The notes under the pieces: model-generated | The model's database searches: none | Seen by the model: the letters and a program-made list of their open reading frames with translations, nothing else | Told to the model about the DNA's origin: nothing | Position numbers and translations under genes: made by a program | Shown here: one piece after another, positions 34,206 to 46,600 of the stretch | Layout of the letters: every line of letters begins with the position of its first letter | How positions within the stretch are numbered: position 1 is the first letter of the stretch | Source of the DNA: Lucifuga dentata | Lineage: Eukaryota > Chordata > Actinopteri > Ophidiiformes > Bythitidae | Assembly: GCA_014773175.1 (NCBI GenBank) | Contig: VXCM01000211.1 | Span: 124,001 to 188,000 of the forward strand | Direction of reading: 5' to 3' | Length of the DNA stretch: 64,000 nt

Positions 34206-37135
34206 TAATGTTTTAAACATGTTTCATGCAGAGGAATATTTGACTGCTGTTACTTTCAAGCAAAATCTGCAAAGCTATTGAATAATTTTCAAGCTATTTT
34301 CAAGTTTATCACTTTAGTCTGGAGAAAAGGCTAAGATGTGCTGTAATAATAAGCTCATTGTTCAACAACTTAATGGTTTTCAGGTTTAGCAGCCTAGATG
34401 TGACGGATTGGATCTATTAAACACTTCTGTGGGAGTTTTTTTTTTTTTTTTTTTANTTTTTTTTTTTTTTTTTTTAATGATTTTCATGATGATCCTTCAG
34501 CTCATTCCTTGTTCTTCCAGCTAATGGATTTTGAGCACAATCCAGGCCTTAGAGAGACTCAGAACTGCAACAGCTCATTTGCATGTCAGATTTGGGTAAT
34601 TATTAGAGAAAGTTGCTTGTTGCTTTTAATGCAGTATTAGTTTGTGCCTCTCTTACATGCAAACCTTATGATTCAGGCTGCTCTCCCTCATTAAGATTAT
34701 GCCTGGGTACTTTATCATGAGTTCTTTTGTGGCCAGAGGGATGATCAACATGGCTGGCTTCTTACTGAGGAGTTTAAATGTGAGAGAGGAATGGCTGAAG
34801 GGGTTTGAGACCTCAATGATTATGAAAAGTTCAAAGGCTCAGAGAAATGACATTCTGAGGTAGATTATATTAATTTATTACGCTAATGATGTCGACAACT
34901 CTTTATTACGGAAAGAATCTTCCACTCTTGTTAAACTGGAAAAAAAAACTGATTCACAGATTTATAATAATTTATGTGATGTAACTGATCACCCCAACTT
35001 GCAAGTTTCCTAATTATTGTTGTTGTTGGTATTAATAAATAAAAAAAATGCAAGACTTTTAGCCAAGTCATTATATACCCCCCAAAGTACTCATATGATG
35101 TAAGCGTTTTCATCCAAATATTGCCAGTGACTGAGAATTTTATGACAATATATTTATAGCAAAATGCTTTTCTATTTTATGTCTGTTTTTTATGTCTATT
35201 TTGTCATATTTTGTGGGCAATTAACCTTCATTTCTGTCAAACATATAGTCTTGGTAACAAGATGAGCCAATTGTGCCAATGTAAACGTCTGTTTTCTGAC
35301 AGCTGACAACAAGTGTGATCGCAGATGCTCTCTCAGCTTCTATTCAGGTTCAAGCTGCCACTCATTAGACTTTTTAGAGAAGTGATGTGAAGCGGTAACA
35401 CCGAGATGGATCCTGACTGGCTGACTGCTAAATCAAACATAGAAATATTGAATGTTATAAAACACTTTTGCCTATTCAAATTGTCAGAGGTGGTATCGTT
35501 GCTTTGGCCTTATTGAAATGTCCAGAAATACTTCATGAATATGTAGATAAAAAGGTAAACAAACTTCTTCATAGGTTGATATCATGTTATTTCTAACTTT
35601 AAAAAAAAAACCACTCAACATCACAATTTCTCCATTTGATGAATTTTTTTTTAATTTCAATTTTTAATTGATAAATTTGATTTCCCTGTTGATATTTTTT
35701 TGTAGGGTGATTCCTCCATCTCCATACTATAAGAATTTTAACATTGCGTAATGATATTCCTATTTACTGAAAACATACCAGACAGTCTATAATTGGAAAT
35801 GAATAACTAGACACTGATAGCTTGACTAAAATTTAAAAACAAACAAAAAAAAAAAAACAAAAAAAACAAAACACACATTTACTGTGATAGACTTTCAGGT
35901 AACATATGCTAATTTGGAATTGAAATTTTACTTGTTTCATGCATTACACTGGTTACTGGCTATGCAGACCTAAATTGAGTCCTAACTGAGACATTTTGAA
36001 CATGAATGTGCCAGGATCCTGGATTTGGTTGCTCCATGGCAAGCACAAACACACACACACACAGAGGGACAGAGTATAACTTACTTTAATTCATTTCCCA
36101 GCTGTAGAAAATATATCAAACTCTCAAACAGCGTGTGTGCTGGGCTTTTCACTGGCAATTTATTAGTCTTATCATGGAACAACATGGGGCAACCATGAGA
36201 TTGGATCTTGGCAGGATTTGGTTGTTCATTAATTACATTTTGTAATAAGTAATTCTATTAAACATGATTATTAGACTGTAGAATAATGGCTGTTTATTTT
36301 ATGGCAATAAAAAATAACCACCTCAGCTTTTTCATAATGTCACTGGGTGAAATGTTTAATCAGGCTTTCAGGGTTGTGAAAATATGTTTTTGTTCTCCTT
36401 GAAATACAGAGACCCTGGGAATATCTATTAAGCCCTTAATTGATTGCAGACTCACGATCTGAATCACATTCACACTCATTTCTGCTTTCGCTCTTTTTCT
36501 TCTGTTCGTGTGTAGGTCATAACATGCATGACTATGACTAGCTTTATGGAGGGTGAAAAAACAATTTGGTCATTCGACCAAAAAGATTTGTAATAAGACC
36601 AAGAAGTTAACAAGGGCATTCCAAGAAATTCAGGAAGTGTGGATGCATGTGTTTTTTATGGGAGGGTGGACAAATGTTTCTCTGCAAATTATGTTTATGC
36701 TAAAATGAATTCTCAAATAGTTTTCTCACAAAATGTTAATTGGTTCCTGATTGAGTTCATTATCAAAGTTTTTTTTTTTTTAACCAAAGCAAATAAAAAT
36801 GATGTTATGCAGCTGAAAAATTCATAGGATGAATGCAATGTGCAACAATGCATATGGCCAAAATACAAATTGCCATACTAATAATACCATAACAAGACAT
36901 GATCATATGCATTTCAACTGCAATCAAACATTATGGTCTCTGCCCTCAACTTAGCTGACTATGTTACTGTCAGTTTTTTGGATCAAAAATGTGTCCTCAT
37001 GCAAGAATAAGACAGAGGAGCAGCATTTTAAAAGGGCTATAACTTTCAGTGTTAAAAAGACACTTTTTGCTATTTCTTTGCTAAAACTTAGAAACAGAAC
37101 GAAAAGCACCCCAAACTCAACGCTGAAGGCTATTT

Positions 37136-37160
37136 ACACACACACACACACACACACACA
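37136..37160. repeat. (CA)n microsatellite
   Basis: An uninterrupted AC run of about 25 bases. Confidence 0.95.
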
Positions 37161-37744
37161 GAGTGGAGACACCTCCTGTTTTAGGTTACTCAAACCCCCC
37201 GAGGTGGGCAAAGTGGCCTCTGCTGTTTTTGTTGTTTGGAAACATACTTGAGCTGTACTTTAGAATAGGTTCTGACCACAGTCACTCAGTATGACACAAG
37301 TATCCATGTGAGAAAGCACTCTAAATTCATGTAATTCGGTAAATTCATGAATTAACTGATATATTTAGTAAATGAATAAAAGCCCAAAGATAAAGATGAA
37401 GAAGAAAGACATCTGAATAGATCTATGTACTACTGACTTTCTACCACGCTATTGAGTTCCACCGTGATGTCTGCAGCCAGTGTACTGTATCTTGGCCTAT
37501 ATGATGTAGATACACCCCTGTATGTCTGTGTGTTTCTATTGTCAGCACTAGTTGATATGTCATTTCAAAGTGCATAATGCCTGTGAATCATAATTACATA
37601 TTCAAAAATATCACACCTCTTCAGATTTGTACATTTAGTAATGCTGGAATTTCCATGTTTTGTTCATTCATTAGTGTTCGTTGAATATCTGTTAAAATTT
37701 TGAGTCTGAATATGCCTGTTTTCTCTTTGTGTTCAATCTTTTTC

Positions 37745-37935
37745 AAGGTCAAGGGGGCATGAACCTACTTATCCCAGCACATACTGGATGCTGAGAAACA
37801 CCCTGGACAGACTTTGTGTCCAGACTTAATATAGAATCTCCAGCACACCTGACTTGAATGTCATTAGAGTCTGGGAGGAAACTGCAGCATTCAGAGAAAA
37901 CAGAAAGAACATGCAAAAGTCACACCATTTACTTG
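37745..37935 (-). mobile_element. Fish SINE-like retroposon copy, inverted
   Basis: Read on the - strand, the order TTTGCATGTTCTTTCTG, CAGTTTCCTCCCAGACT, GTCCAGGGTGTTTCTCAGC and GGGATAAGTAGGTTCATG follows the same retroposon as 23158-23340. The relation is by word order, with heavy divergence. Confidence 0.5.
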
Positions 37936-39409
37936 CAGTTGGAGCAGCCAAATTTCATTAAAGTTGCATCTGATCTAATCAAGATGAACAGACTCATACA
38001 TTGTACCTCTTTGTGGGGCATAACATGGAAATCTGTGCTTTGCTGGTACAGTGGCATGCTGGAAGAGCAGTGTGCCTCCCACAGGTCAGCAACCCAGCTC
38101 CAGGCAATAAGAGCAAGGTCATTCAGTGATGCAGAGCAGTATGAGGTCCACTGCAAAGAGGTAGAGTTGCTTGTAGTCTGCTGCTGACATGGATCATCAG
38201 GGTGGCCAATTAATCTACAAGGCAAGCTCCTCCTTGGTCCTGGTTAGGAAGCCTGGGGCCAGGCTGTGGGCCTGGCAGCACTGCAAATCAACCAGCTTCC
38301 TAGGGCCCCTTGTATAGAGTCTGCATGCTCACCTCACACTCATCCTGGCCTTCATTTCGGAGAGACAGATGGTATGGTTGGAGAAAACTAAGAAATAGCA
38401 TATCATCAATATTAAAGATTATCAACTGCATCTGTGTACCTTCCTTTCAAAAATCAAAACACAAAACATGGGACCATTTCATTAAATTTTATCCACAAAA
38501 ATAGAATTTTTTGTTGTTTTTTATTTTGAGTATTATTTTGCATCACCAGTCAAACACAAAAATCCAATCTCTGAAATAAGTTTCCACAGTTAACCTTGTC
38601 AGGAGAGGACATGTGTCCAACACTCATTTGGCAATTGCTATCTGTCAGGGCTGCACATAAGCGACACACAGGTACACTTGCACTCTAAATAAAGAGGTAT
38701 TTTGCAGCTCACCTTCCTCAGACTGAAGCAAGACATACAGTTAATTGCAGAATTAAAATAAAATAGAGGGCGTTAATGCAATGTTGTTGATGCCTATGCC
38801 TCTATCCGACACAGAAGACTGCAGCAGGGGAAGCTTTAAAAAAAAATTCTGTGCACCCCTGCTTGTGGAACAACTTCAACTGTGAAGCATACTAACTTAT
38901 GCTGACAGTTTCTTATGGAATTGTGGTTTCCTGACCCAGATATTCCTGCAGGGATTAATTAATACAAGTTTTTTTTTTTGTTTTTTTTAACATATCTTTA
39001 GATATGCACTTCCGTTTCAAACATTCTCCATAAGAAGTCTAGGTGTAATGTAGAATTGGGGGAAATACAATTTACTATAGTTTTCTTGTAAAATATTTTA
39101 CATAAAATGGTGTAGCAACATCGGGAAGCCGAGATGGGGGGCGCATGTAGTGGTGGGCACAAAACAAGTGTGGGCGATCCAGCCAGTGTCCGTTTCATTC
39201 TTGGGGCATGGGACAGCCCGGCAACTACCGGCAGCCCGGTGTTCAGGACACGCACAAGGAAACTCCAATTATTTTACCGTGGAAGTTTTAGTGAATACAG
39301 GAGATATACCCAATAATAAAATTATTTATTAACCTGCAGGAAACTGTAAAAAACGGCAGCTATTTTCGCACTGTGCCTCCCGTCAATTTCCCCTATGAAA
39401 GTAACACAC

Positions 39410-39539
39410 CCATCCTTTCGTATATTGCGGAAATGACGTCAAACGCGCTGCAATTCAAACTCCAGGAAACGAAACCGCTGCGGAAGAAAACGGTTGCTTT
39501 TGTCGCAGACTGACTACGAAGTTTTTGTCTTGTCTTCGT
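39410..39539 (+). promoter_or_regulatory. cep55: cep55 promoter and non-coding first exon
   Basis: A CpG-containing block carries a full CRE (TGACGTCA, 39434-39441) and TTCAAA (39454-39459), the reverse of the CHR element TTTGAA that drives G2/M genes through DREAM/MMB complexes. A strong donor (CGT|GTGAGT) ends a probable non-coding exon at 39539, and the next acceptor (CCCTATAG) at 40644 opens the exon holding the start codon. A G2/M promoter suits a cytokinesis gene. The transcription start is not determined. Confidence 0.5.
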
Positions 39540-40680
39540 GTGAGTGTTATATTTTTTATATTTAGCTGTGTGAATTATGTTTGTGTAATACAAAGCTTCT
39601 TTTAAATTGGAAATTGTTTATAAATGTATTAATTTAACGTTAGTCAGCTACCAAAGGCAGGTGCAAAAAATTACCAGTGTATTGAACTGACAGTGCTAGC
39701 TTACTTTATTCAGCTCTGTGTTGCTGAAATTTATGGGGAAAAACTCCTACTTCTATGTCTAATCGATAATTTTGTGACAAACTGAGCAGAGAAAGGCTGA
39801 TAATGAGGAATTTATAGTGGTGAAATGAAAGCGTGACCTCATTATTTTAAACGACTGTTTAGCATGTTTCAACTCATTTTAAATTACCGAAAGATCTTGA
39901 CAGTAGCGAAAATAATTGAAGTAAAAAAACCTGTAAAACTGAAAATGGTCTATAAGACCCGTTGTATAGTTTAGTCAGTTATTTGTTGGATTTTAATTCT
40001 TAGAGTTCTCTGTCAGTGTTGGTATATATAATCTTCAAATGGGATGATTTTGTAGTAATCTTGCCTTAATATTGAATTAGGACGCCTGCTTGTTTTTTTT
40101 ATTTTTTTTTTATGATAAATCTTGTCTGAAATATCAACTAAAAAAGTAGTGATAGATACCCATAAGATCCCAGACCTCAAAATAACATGTTGAAATTGCT
40201 TATTTCGTATGAACAAGTGATTTGAACCAGAGAAACGCATTAAATCCTTACATTCGATGAGCCCATACAAAAAAAAAAAAAATTGGAACATTTACTTCTT
40301 CATAATAAAATGATTATTCAATTGGTAAAGTTGTTGACAATTTTCAGCTGTCTAAATGATTACTCAACTAATCATTTCAACTCTATTCATTTGTTTTTTC
40401 AGCTGAATTGGTCAAATTATTATATAGATAGATAGATTTAAAAATGAAAAAAGTAGCTCATTCCCACAAGGCAGAAGCTGTAATATGTACGTTTGGTATT
40501 TTTACCTGAAAAATAAATAAAATTGTTGTTGATTAATATTCTGTTGATTGACTGGCTAACTGGTTCACCACTCATTCAAATATGTTGATGTTTTGAATCA
40601 TGCTACAACAAAATACCATTTCATGCTTGTACATCTCCCTATAGTACACCAGGTTACTGTCTCAACACCATAAAGCAGCC

Positions 40681-43600
40681 ATGACATCAAAAGGTGCCAA
40701 AGAGACCATTATCACCAAGCTGGGTTTCAAATCCAGCAGCTCTGCCTCCAAGGCCGAGGCGGAGCTGGAGAGACTCCGGAAAGAGAACGCTCACCTCAGG
40801 AGAAAGATTGATGACTTGGCCAAACGACACCCCAGACCACCTGACTCAGACAAAACCAAGCTGCTAGAGGTAAACAAAGTGAATTTTGTCTGTGCTATGA
40901 CAGATTTCGGGGGTTAAGTTCACTATGTCCTCTCTGGATTTCAGAGGATTCTGTCTTTGGAGACGCTGCGAGAAAGGAACAATCAGCAGCTGCTGGTTAA
41001 AGAGCAAGAGATGGAAACCCTGAGGCAGCAGCTGTCAGCTAGAGGAGGAGAGGTGTGTGCACACACACACTTGGCACATCTCTAGAGGAAGATGCACCTA
41101 AAAATCATATTTACAGAAGATCGGTATATATATATGTATACACTCCAGGAAACTCTGTAAAGATGCACACATTTGGAGAACCTGATAACACAGTTTTCCT
41201 CTCAGGGTGAAGAGACATACCCACAGCTCTGTCTTTGAGAGTATACTTGAATTTGTGAAGATTTGTAGGATTTTTTTTGGCATTGTATCAGTGACATACT
41301 GCATGTATTACTGGCAGCAGACAACTGTCAAAGAAAAAAACCAAATCATACTAGAATTCCACTGAGCTTATACCAAAAAAAGCTGGGGGAAAAAAGTAGC
41401 TTCTATGCCATTTTGACAGCAGCTCAGGCAATATTTAATGGTGGAGTTTAGACAGTATTGTGTTCGCTTGACCATAATAAATGTAAAGTATCATTTCACT
41501 GTACTGGATCTGTACATATATCAGTATTCGTACTAAAGGATTTGTTGTTTATTTTTAGGACAGTATTGTAAACGACTGAGGTTGTTGCATTATTGTTGCA
41601 TAAAATATTTGTGTTTAATTCAGATTAATCAAGATGACATTGGGCTAAGCAAAGCATGGTGGGAATTGGTTCAGCGATTGTATGAAGCAATTTAATCAAG
41701 CTTGGCGCCTCCTCAACTGTCATCAAGCACACAGTGAAAACAGAACAGCAACACTACAATAGTGCCAGTCATGTAACAATATATGGGAAGCTTGTCCCTT
41801 ATTCAGAAGAATCATATTACAAACTTTTATCTCAGACTGCTTCTCTGAAAGCTCGTGCTCACTGCGATACTGTCATTCATTTGATTTTGTCGTGTGTTTG
41901 AGGTGGTGGCATCATTGCAGGCCCAGCTGGAGCAGCGGGGGAAGGAGGCTGAGCAGAGAGACGCGTTATTCCAGAGCCTGTCACAGGAGACAGAAAACCT
42001 GAAAAACAAACTGGCCACTGTTTCTGTCTGTTGCCAGACACTGGAAAAGCAGGTGGAGATGGTGGGTTGACTGAGTTTAGCAGATAACCAACTGTCTTTT
42101 GGTAATTTCGTACTCTCATGATGTAATTTCCTTTTTAAAAAGTTGTGTGTAAGTTCTTTCATGATACTTTTATGGATAGTGCTCATTGCACTATGGCATG
42201 ACTACTTCATGAACTCACTCAACAACCTTTCTTTGCTTATTGATTTGTAAAAAAAAAAAAAAAAATCGGCACCCCTAAGATACCACATATTGTTTATTTT
42301 AATGCTGTAAGTAACAAAAGGATGAAGAATGAAGAAATGAAAAACAGATCAGCAGATTGATATTATTGCCTAGGAGGAAAAAAAGTCAGTCGAGATTGTT
42401 AATTGCTTAATATTCCTGCCTCTGACAGCGTACGTGTCGTGTCNCCCAACTTTCTTATCACTGCTGATACAGTAGACATATCCTTTAATGAGTAATTGAA
42501 TTAATACAGTTACTAAAATTTTAATGTGTTGTTTTTCCTTCAAAAGTACATAACAAAAAATTGCTCAATAATAACCACTGATCAGGAAACCCTCCTCTGC
42601 AGATAGTTACAGCAGCATGTCACCAATACTTACTCCATCTAAACGTTTTCATTGTTTGGTCATTTCAGTGGGTTTAGAGTGAGAGTCAACTTAATATTTC
42701 ATTTCCGAGGCCATTTATACGAGATGAAATGAGGATTCTTGGGAGCTGCAGCTGCAGTAATCCTTTTATCCAGTAGGTGGAAGTGTGTGACCTCTGTTTT
42801 CCTCAGCTGCTGCTATAATTTTTTATCTAGCAGCCTGAATGATTGTAGGTGTGAAAGTTAAGACGCATACATCGGTCAGAATTATACACTGTGAAAGTAC
42901 TAGTGTGTTTTTTTTTTTTTTNTTTTTTTTTTTTTGTTTGTTTTTTTTTCAACCGTGCCTCTTATACAACAGATGCCTGCACAAGAACATAACCATTAGA
43001 GTAGTTTACAAGAGATTAGCTTACCAAATGTGTTGAATTTTGAAACTGACGACACTTCCTTTTATTTTTTTTCTATTTTCTATTATCATCCAAACCTCTC
43101 ATCTGTGCAACCACATTACCACAATGGCGCTATTGAGAATCTGTTGCCACCTCAGCTGCCTCACAATTGTTGGCTCTAGTTTCTTATCAACAAGTAATAC
43201 TGATTATCATTCCACCTCTTAGATTCTTTGAGCACAGCAGGATATAACTACAGAGCTCCAGTAAGACAACAGTAATCAGGATTCATCTTCGCTTCTGGAG
43301 AGGCTTAGGCGGTAAAGCCGTGCGTGTGTAGCATGTATAACTTATAGTCAGGACCTGGCTTTATAGAAGAACAGAAACCAGAATACAAGAATCCACCTGA
43401 TTTTCTCACACCCACTTCTGGATTTTTCCCATGGTATTTAATACCCTCTCGTATTTCTGTAAAATTTCAAATCAGTTGATTTAATATACATGCTTAAATT
43501 ATGACACTAAAATCCAGGCTCTTTGCTGTAATTAGTGTATCAGTGTGTTACACTGAAAATTAAGTCTCTATGGTTACAGTATATTTTAGTAATAATTGGA

Positions 43601-46600
43601 ACTAGTTCAGTGATGCCTCTATGTACAGAGACATCAGAAAAGATTTAATTCAGAGTACTTGTAGCTATAAAACTATGATGTCTGACTTTTAACTTCTTTG
43701 CAAGTGGATTTTCTTAGTTATATCTTTATATAAATTTTCCAGGAATGCTCACAGCTCCTTATGCTCTTGGCTTAGCTCCAATAGCTTTACTGGAAATAAT
43801 CTGGCCTGCAGACCCATCATCCTTTCCCTCTATCCTGGATTCACAAAAGCTATTAGCGGGTTTACTTATGGGACATGCGTTTAAATCCATCTGGAAAAAG
43901 TTGACAAGCTCATGATATACCTGGTAAAGTGAAACAGCTCATGGAGCCTTAGCATGGAAATGATCATTTAGTTGCCTGCTGTTGTGACGCTGCTTTGAGA
44001 GGTTTGCCACGGCTTAGGCATTGGGTGGGATCAGACGTGGAGACCGTAGGGTCAGAGCGATACAATTATGAGATGACTTGCTGTCGTCTAGGAATGGATA
44101 TCGAGGGAATGGCCTCAGGAATGTTGACTAGGAGAATTCCCATAATTTTGTTCCACTAAGAGAAGGATATCCTCTGCACAGTGAAGTACTTGGAAGAGGC
44201 AATGTTTGGAAAACCATGTGTTCTGCACAACATCTGGCATTTTAAAAATATTTAAATTTATGTTTTTTATAACATTATTTAAAAAATATAAATAATTTAC
44301 ACATGCCAGTTTATGCGTTATTTAAGACCTCTGGCATACCTCCTGTTTTCAGCATGAAATCTCTGAGATTTTGCTAAGCTGTTTAAAAAAAAAAAAAAAA
44401 AAAANAAAAAAAAAAAAAAAAAAACTCTCTCAGATAACAATATATGTCCTGTGTCAGGGCCATTCTTCACTTTTAGAACAACTTTACTCTTTCCTGGAGT
44501 GATGTCAAATGAGTAGTGAACTCTGTGTCTTGAGATGTTCTTTGTGACCATTTGTCACAAACAAGCCTCCAGTTTCTGGATGAAGCAGGAGGCCTTTTGC
44601 TTTGCACACCGCTTTGCAGGTCGGTGATGTTTACAGCTGGTGACTGGGGAGGTCATAGTGTCAGTTTGCCTCATTTTAGACTTGAACTTGGAAGTACGCT
44701 TTAATTTGTTCAACCACGATTACAATGGCATACGTAAACATTCTCACCTTGTCTTGAAACTGACACAACCATGTTATTTTCAGGACTACAAATGCTTCCT
44801 GTGTTCATTAGCTGGTGGAGTGACTGGAAAACATGAATGAATGAAGTCTAGAAGGGACTAGGGACCAACTCAAAGCGTTTGGTTTTATCTTTATCTTTCT
44901 TGTACCAGCGTATCAGTCTGAGCACTGGCCTTGGATATAAATGCTTTCTGAATGGTCTCCTTGCTGTAAAATAGCAGATTTGGGAAGCTCACAGCTTATA
45001 GCTTGTTTGTGTCACAGAGGTGTTTGTTCATTTTCGGTGGCAATTTCAGTAAATGCAGCTTTGAGGTGTTGAGCAGGTGCGCTGAACTTCACTTTCACAA
45101 CCACAGTTGCAGTGAGTTTTTTCCAGATCCCTTTAAAAGCTGAAACATGCTGATTTTGTTGTAAATCCCTTTTGCAAATATGATTTAGCTATGTGAGTTT
45201 GACATATTTTTCACGATTATTTTTCCACATCTGTAATTTGACTGAAACTCGTTCACATTTCTGAAGCCATCAGTAAGCTGTTTTGGTATACACATTGCTA
45301 AAATTTATATTTTAGGTATATTTATTTCTCTTTGTTTCTTTCAAAGGCCAATGTGAGTGTAAAAAATCTGTTTATTTTATGACAAACAGATTAATTGTAA
45401 ATACGTGCCAGACTATAAAACAGTTTGTTTTTTCCTCAACAGACAAGTCAGGTACCTCCTGTGGACTTGGCTCTAGTACAGGATCAACTGCGAGATGTGA
45501 GTTCAGTAAATGATTTACTGTGCATGTGCTCGTTTGTATTTTATGTTCATAAATGCTTATTATTCAGCTGGAATATAGGCAGGCTGCCTGCCATGTATTT
45601 ATAGTTTGTCATTCCATTACATTCAATTTTAAAAAAACTAATTTATTTCTCTAAATAGTTGCCCATAAAGTGTTTTCATTTGATATTTAAACAAAAGAGC
45701 AAACGAAGCGTTGCTTGTTTAAAAAAAAACAAAAAAAAAAACATTTTCTAACCTTATTTGATTGATTTTTATGGATGAGTGGAAGTAATTACCCTTTGTC
45801 ACACAAGCAAAAATACCCCTTTATTAATATTTAGCAGAATTGTTATGTGTTTTTTTTTATCAGATTGGTTGATTCTAATGTCCAAATGGTGTGTGATGTG
45901 GGGGGTTGTGTAATCTCTCTCAACACCAGGCTCTGGAGAAGAACCAGCAGTGGTTGGTGTACGACCAGCAGAGAGAGAGCTACGTCCAGTCCATCCTCGC
46001 TCACACTCGAGAGCTGGAAAAGCAGCAGGCTCAGCAGCAACTAAAACAAGGAAACAGCTCAGATGGTGAGACGCAGTGCAGGACAAACAGAAGCAGCTAC
46101 TTCCAACATTACTTCATCATCATTACATCACTTATAATGACTCACAATCATAGCATTGCAGGCTGATCTAGACTTCATTATGAAATGGTGCTGTGTGTTT
46201 CAGATTAGTTTGTTTAGTCACAACAACAAACTAATGGCGGTAGAAAAAAGTTGGTGGCCGACAATAATCATGGCATTACAAACACTGTTGCCAAGCTGTT
46301 AAAAAAAAAAAAAAAAAAAAAAACACACACTCTCAGATAACAATATATGTCCTGTGTCAGGGCCATTCGTAGCCATGTTATTTTTCTTGAAAATAACATG
46401 GCTGTGTAGGTCTCAAGTTAAGGTGAGAATGTTTAAGTATGCCATTGTAATCGTGGTTGAACAAATTAAAGCGTAGTTCCAAGCGTAGTTGGATGCTGTT
46501 GGGGATTTGACAATTAAATGGCAACTCCACAATTATTTTAAGATTAATAGTGCTGCTCAGTACCAAAATGTCTTAATATTTATGATTCATCTGTCCTTCA

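Larger units (their letters stand above)
34206..39400. other. Intergenic up to the cep55 promoter
   Basis: No gene is supported. It holds a poly-T run with an N at 34456, a CA microsatellite, an inverted SINE at 37745-37935 and a GC-richer, CpG-containing block at about 39120-39260 just upstream of cep55. Short frames at 37858-38225 and 39000-39330 lack support. Confidence 0.4.

Noticed and set aside
44640..46566. Two similar short proteins predicted in cep55 introns (both containing RFNLFNHDYNGI)
   Set aside because: The similarity comes from the shared intronic repeat; the frames lack splice support and lie in opposite orientations.
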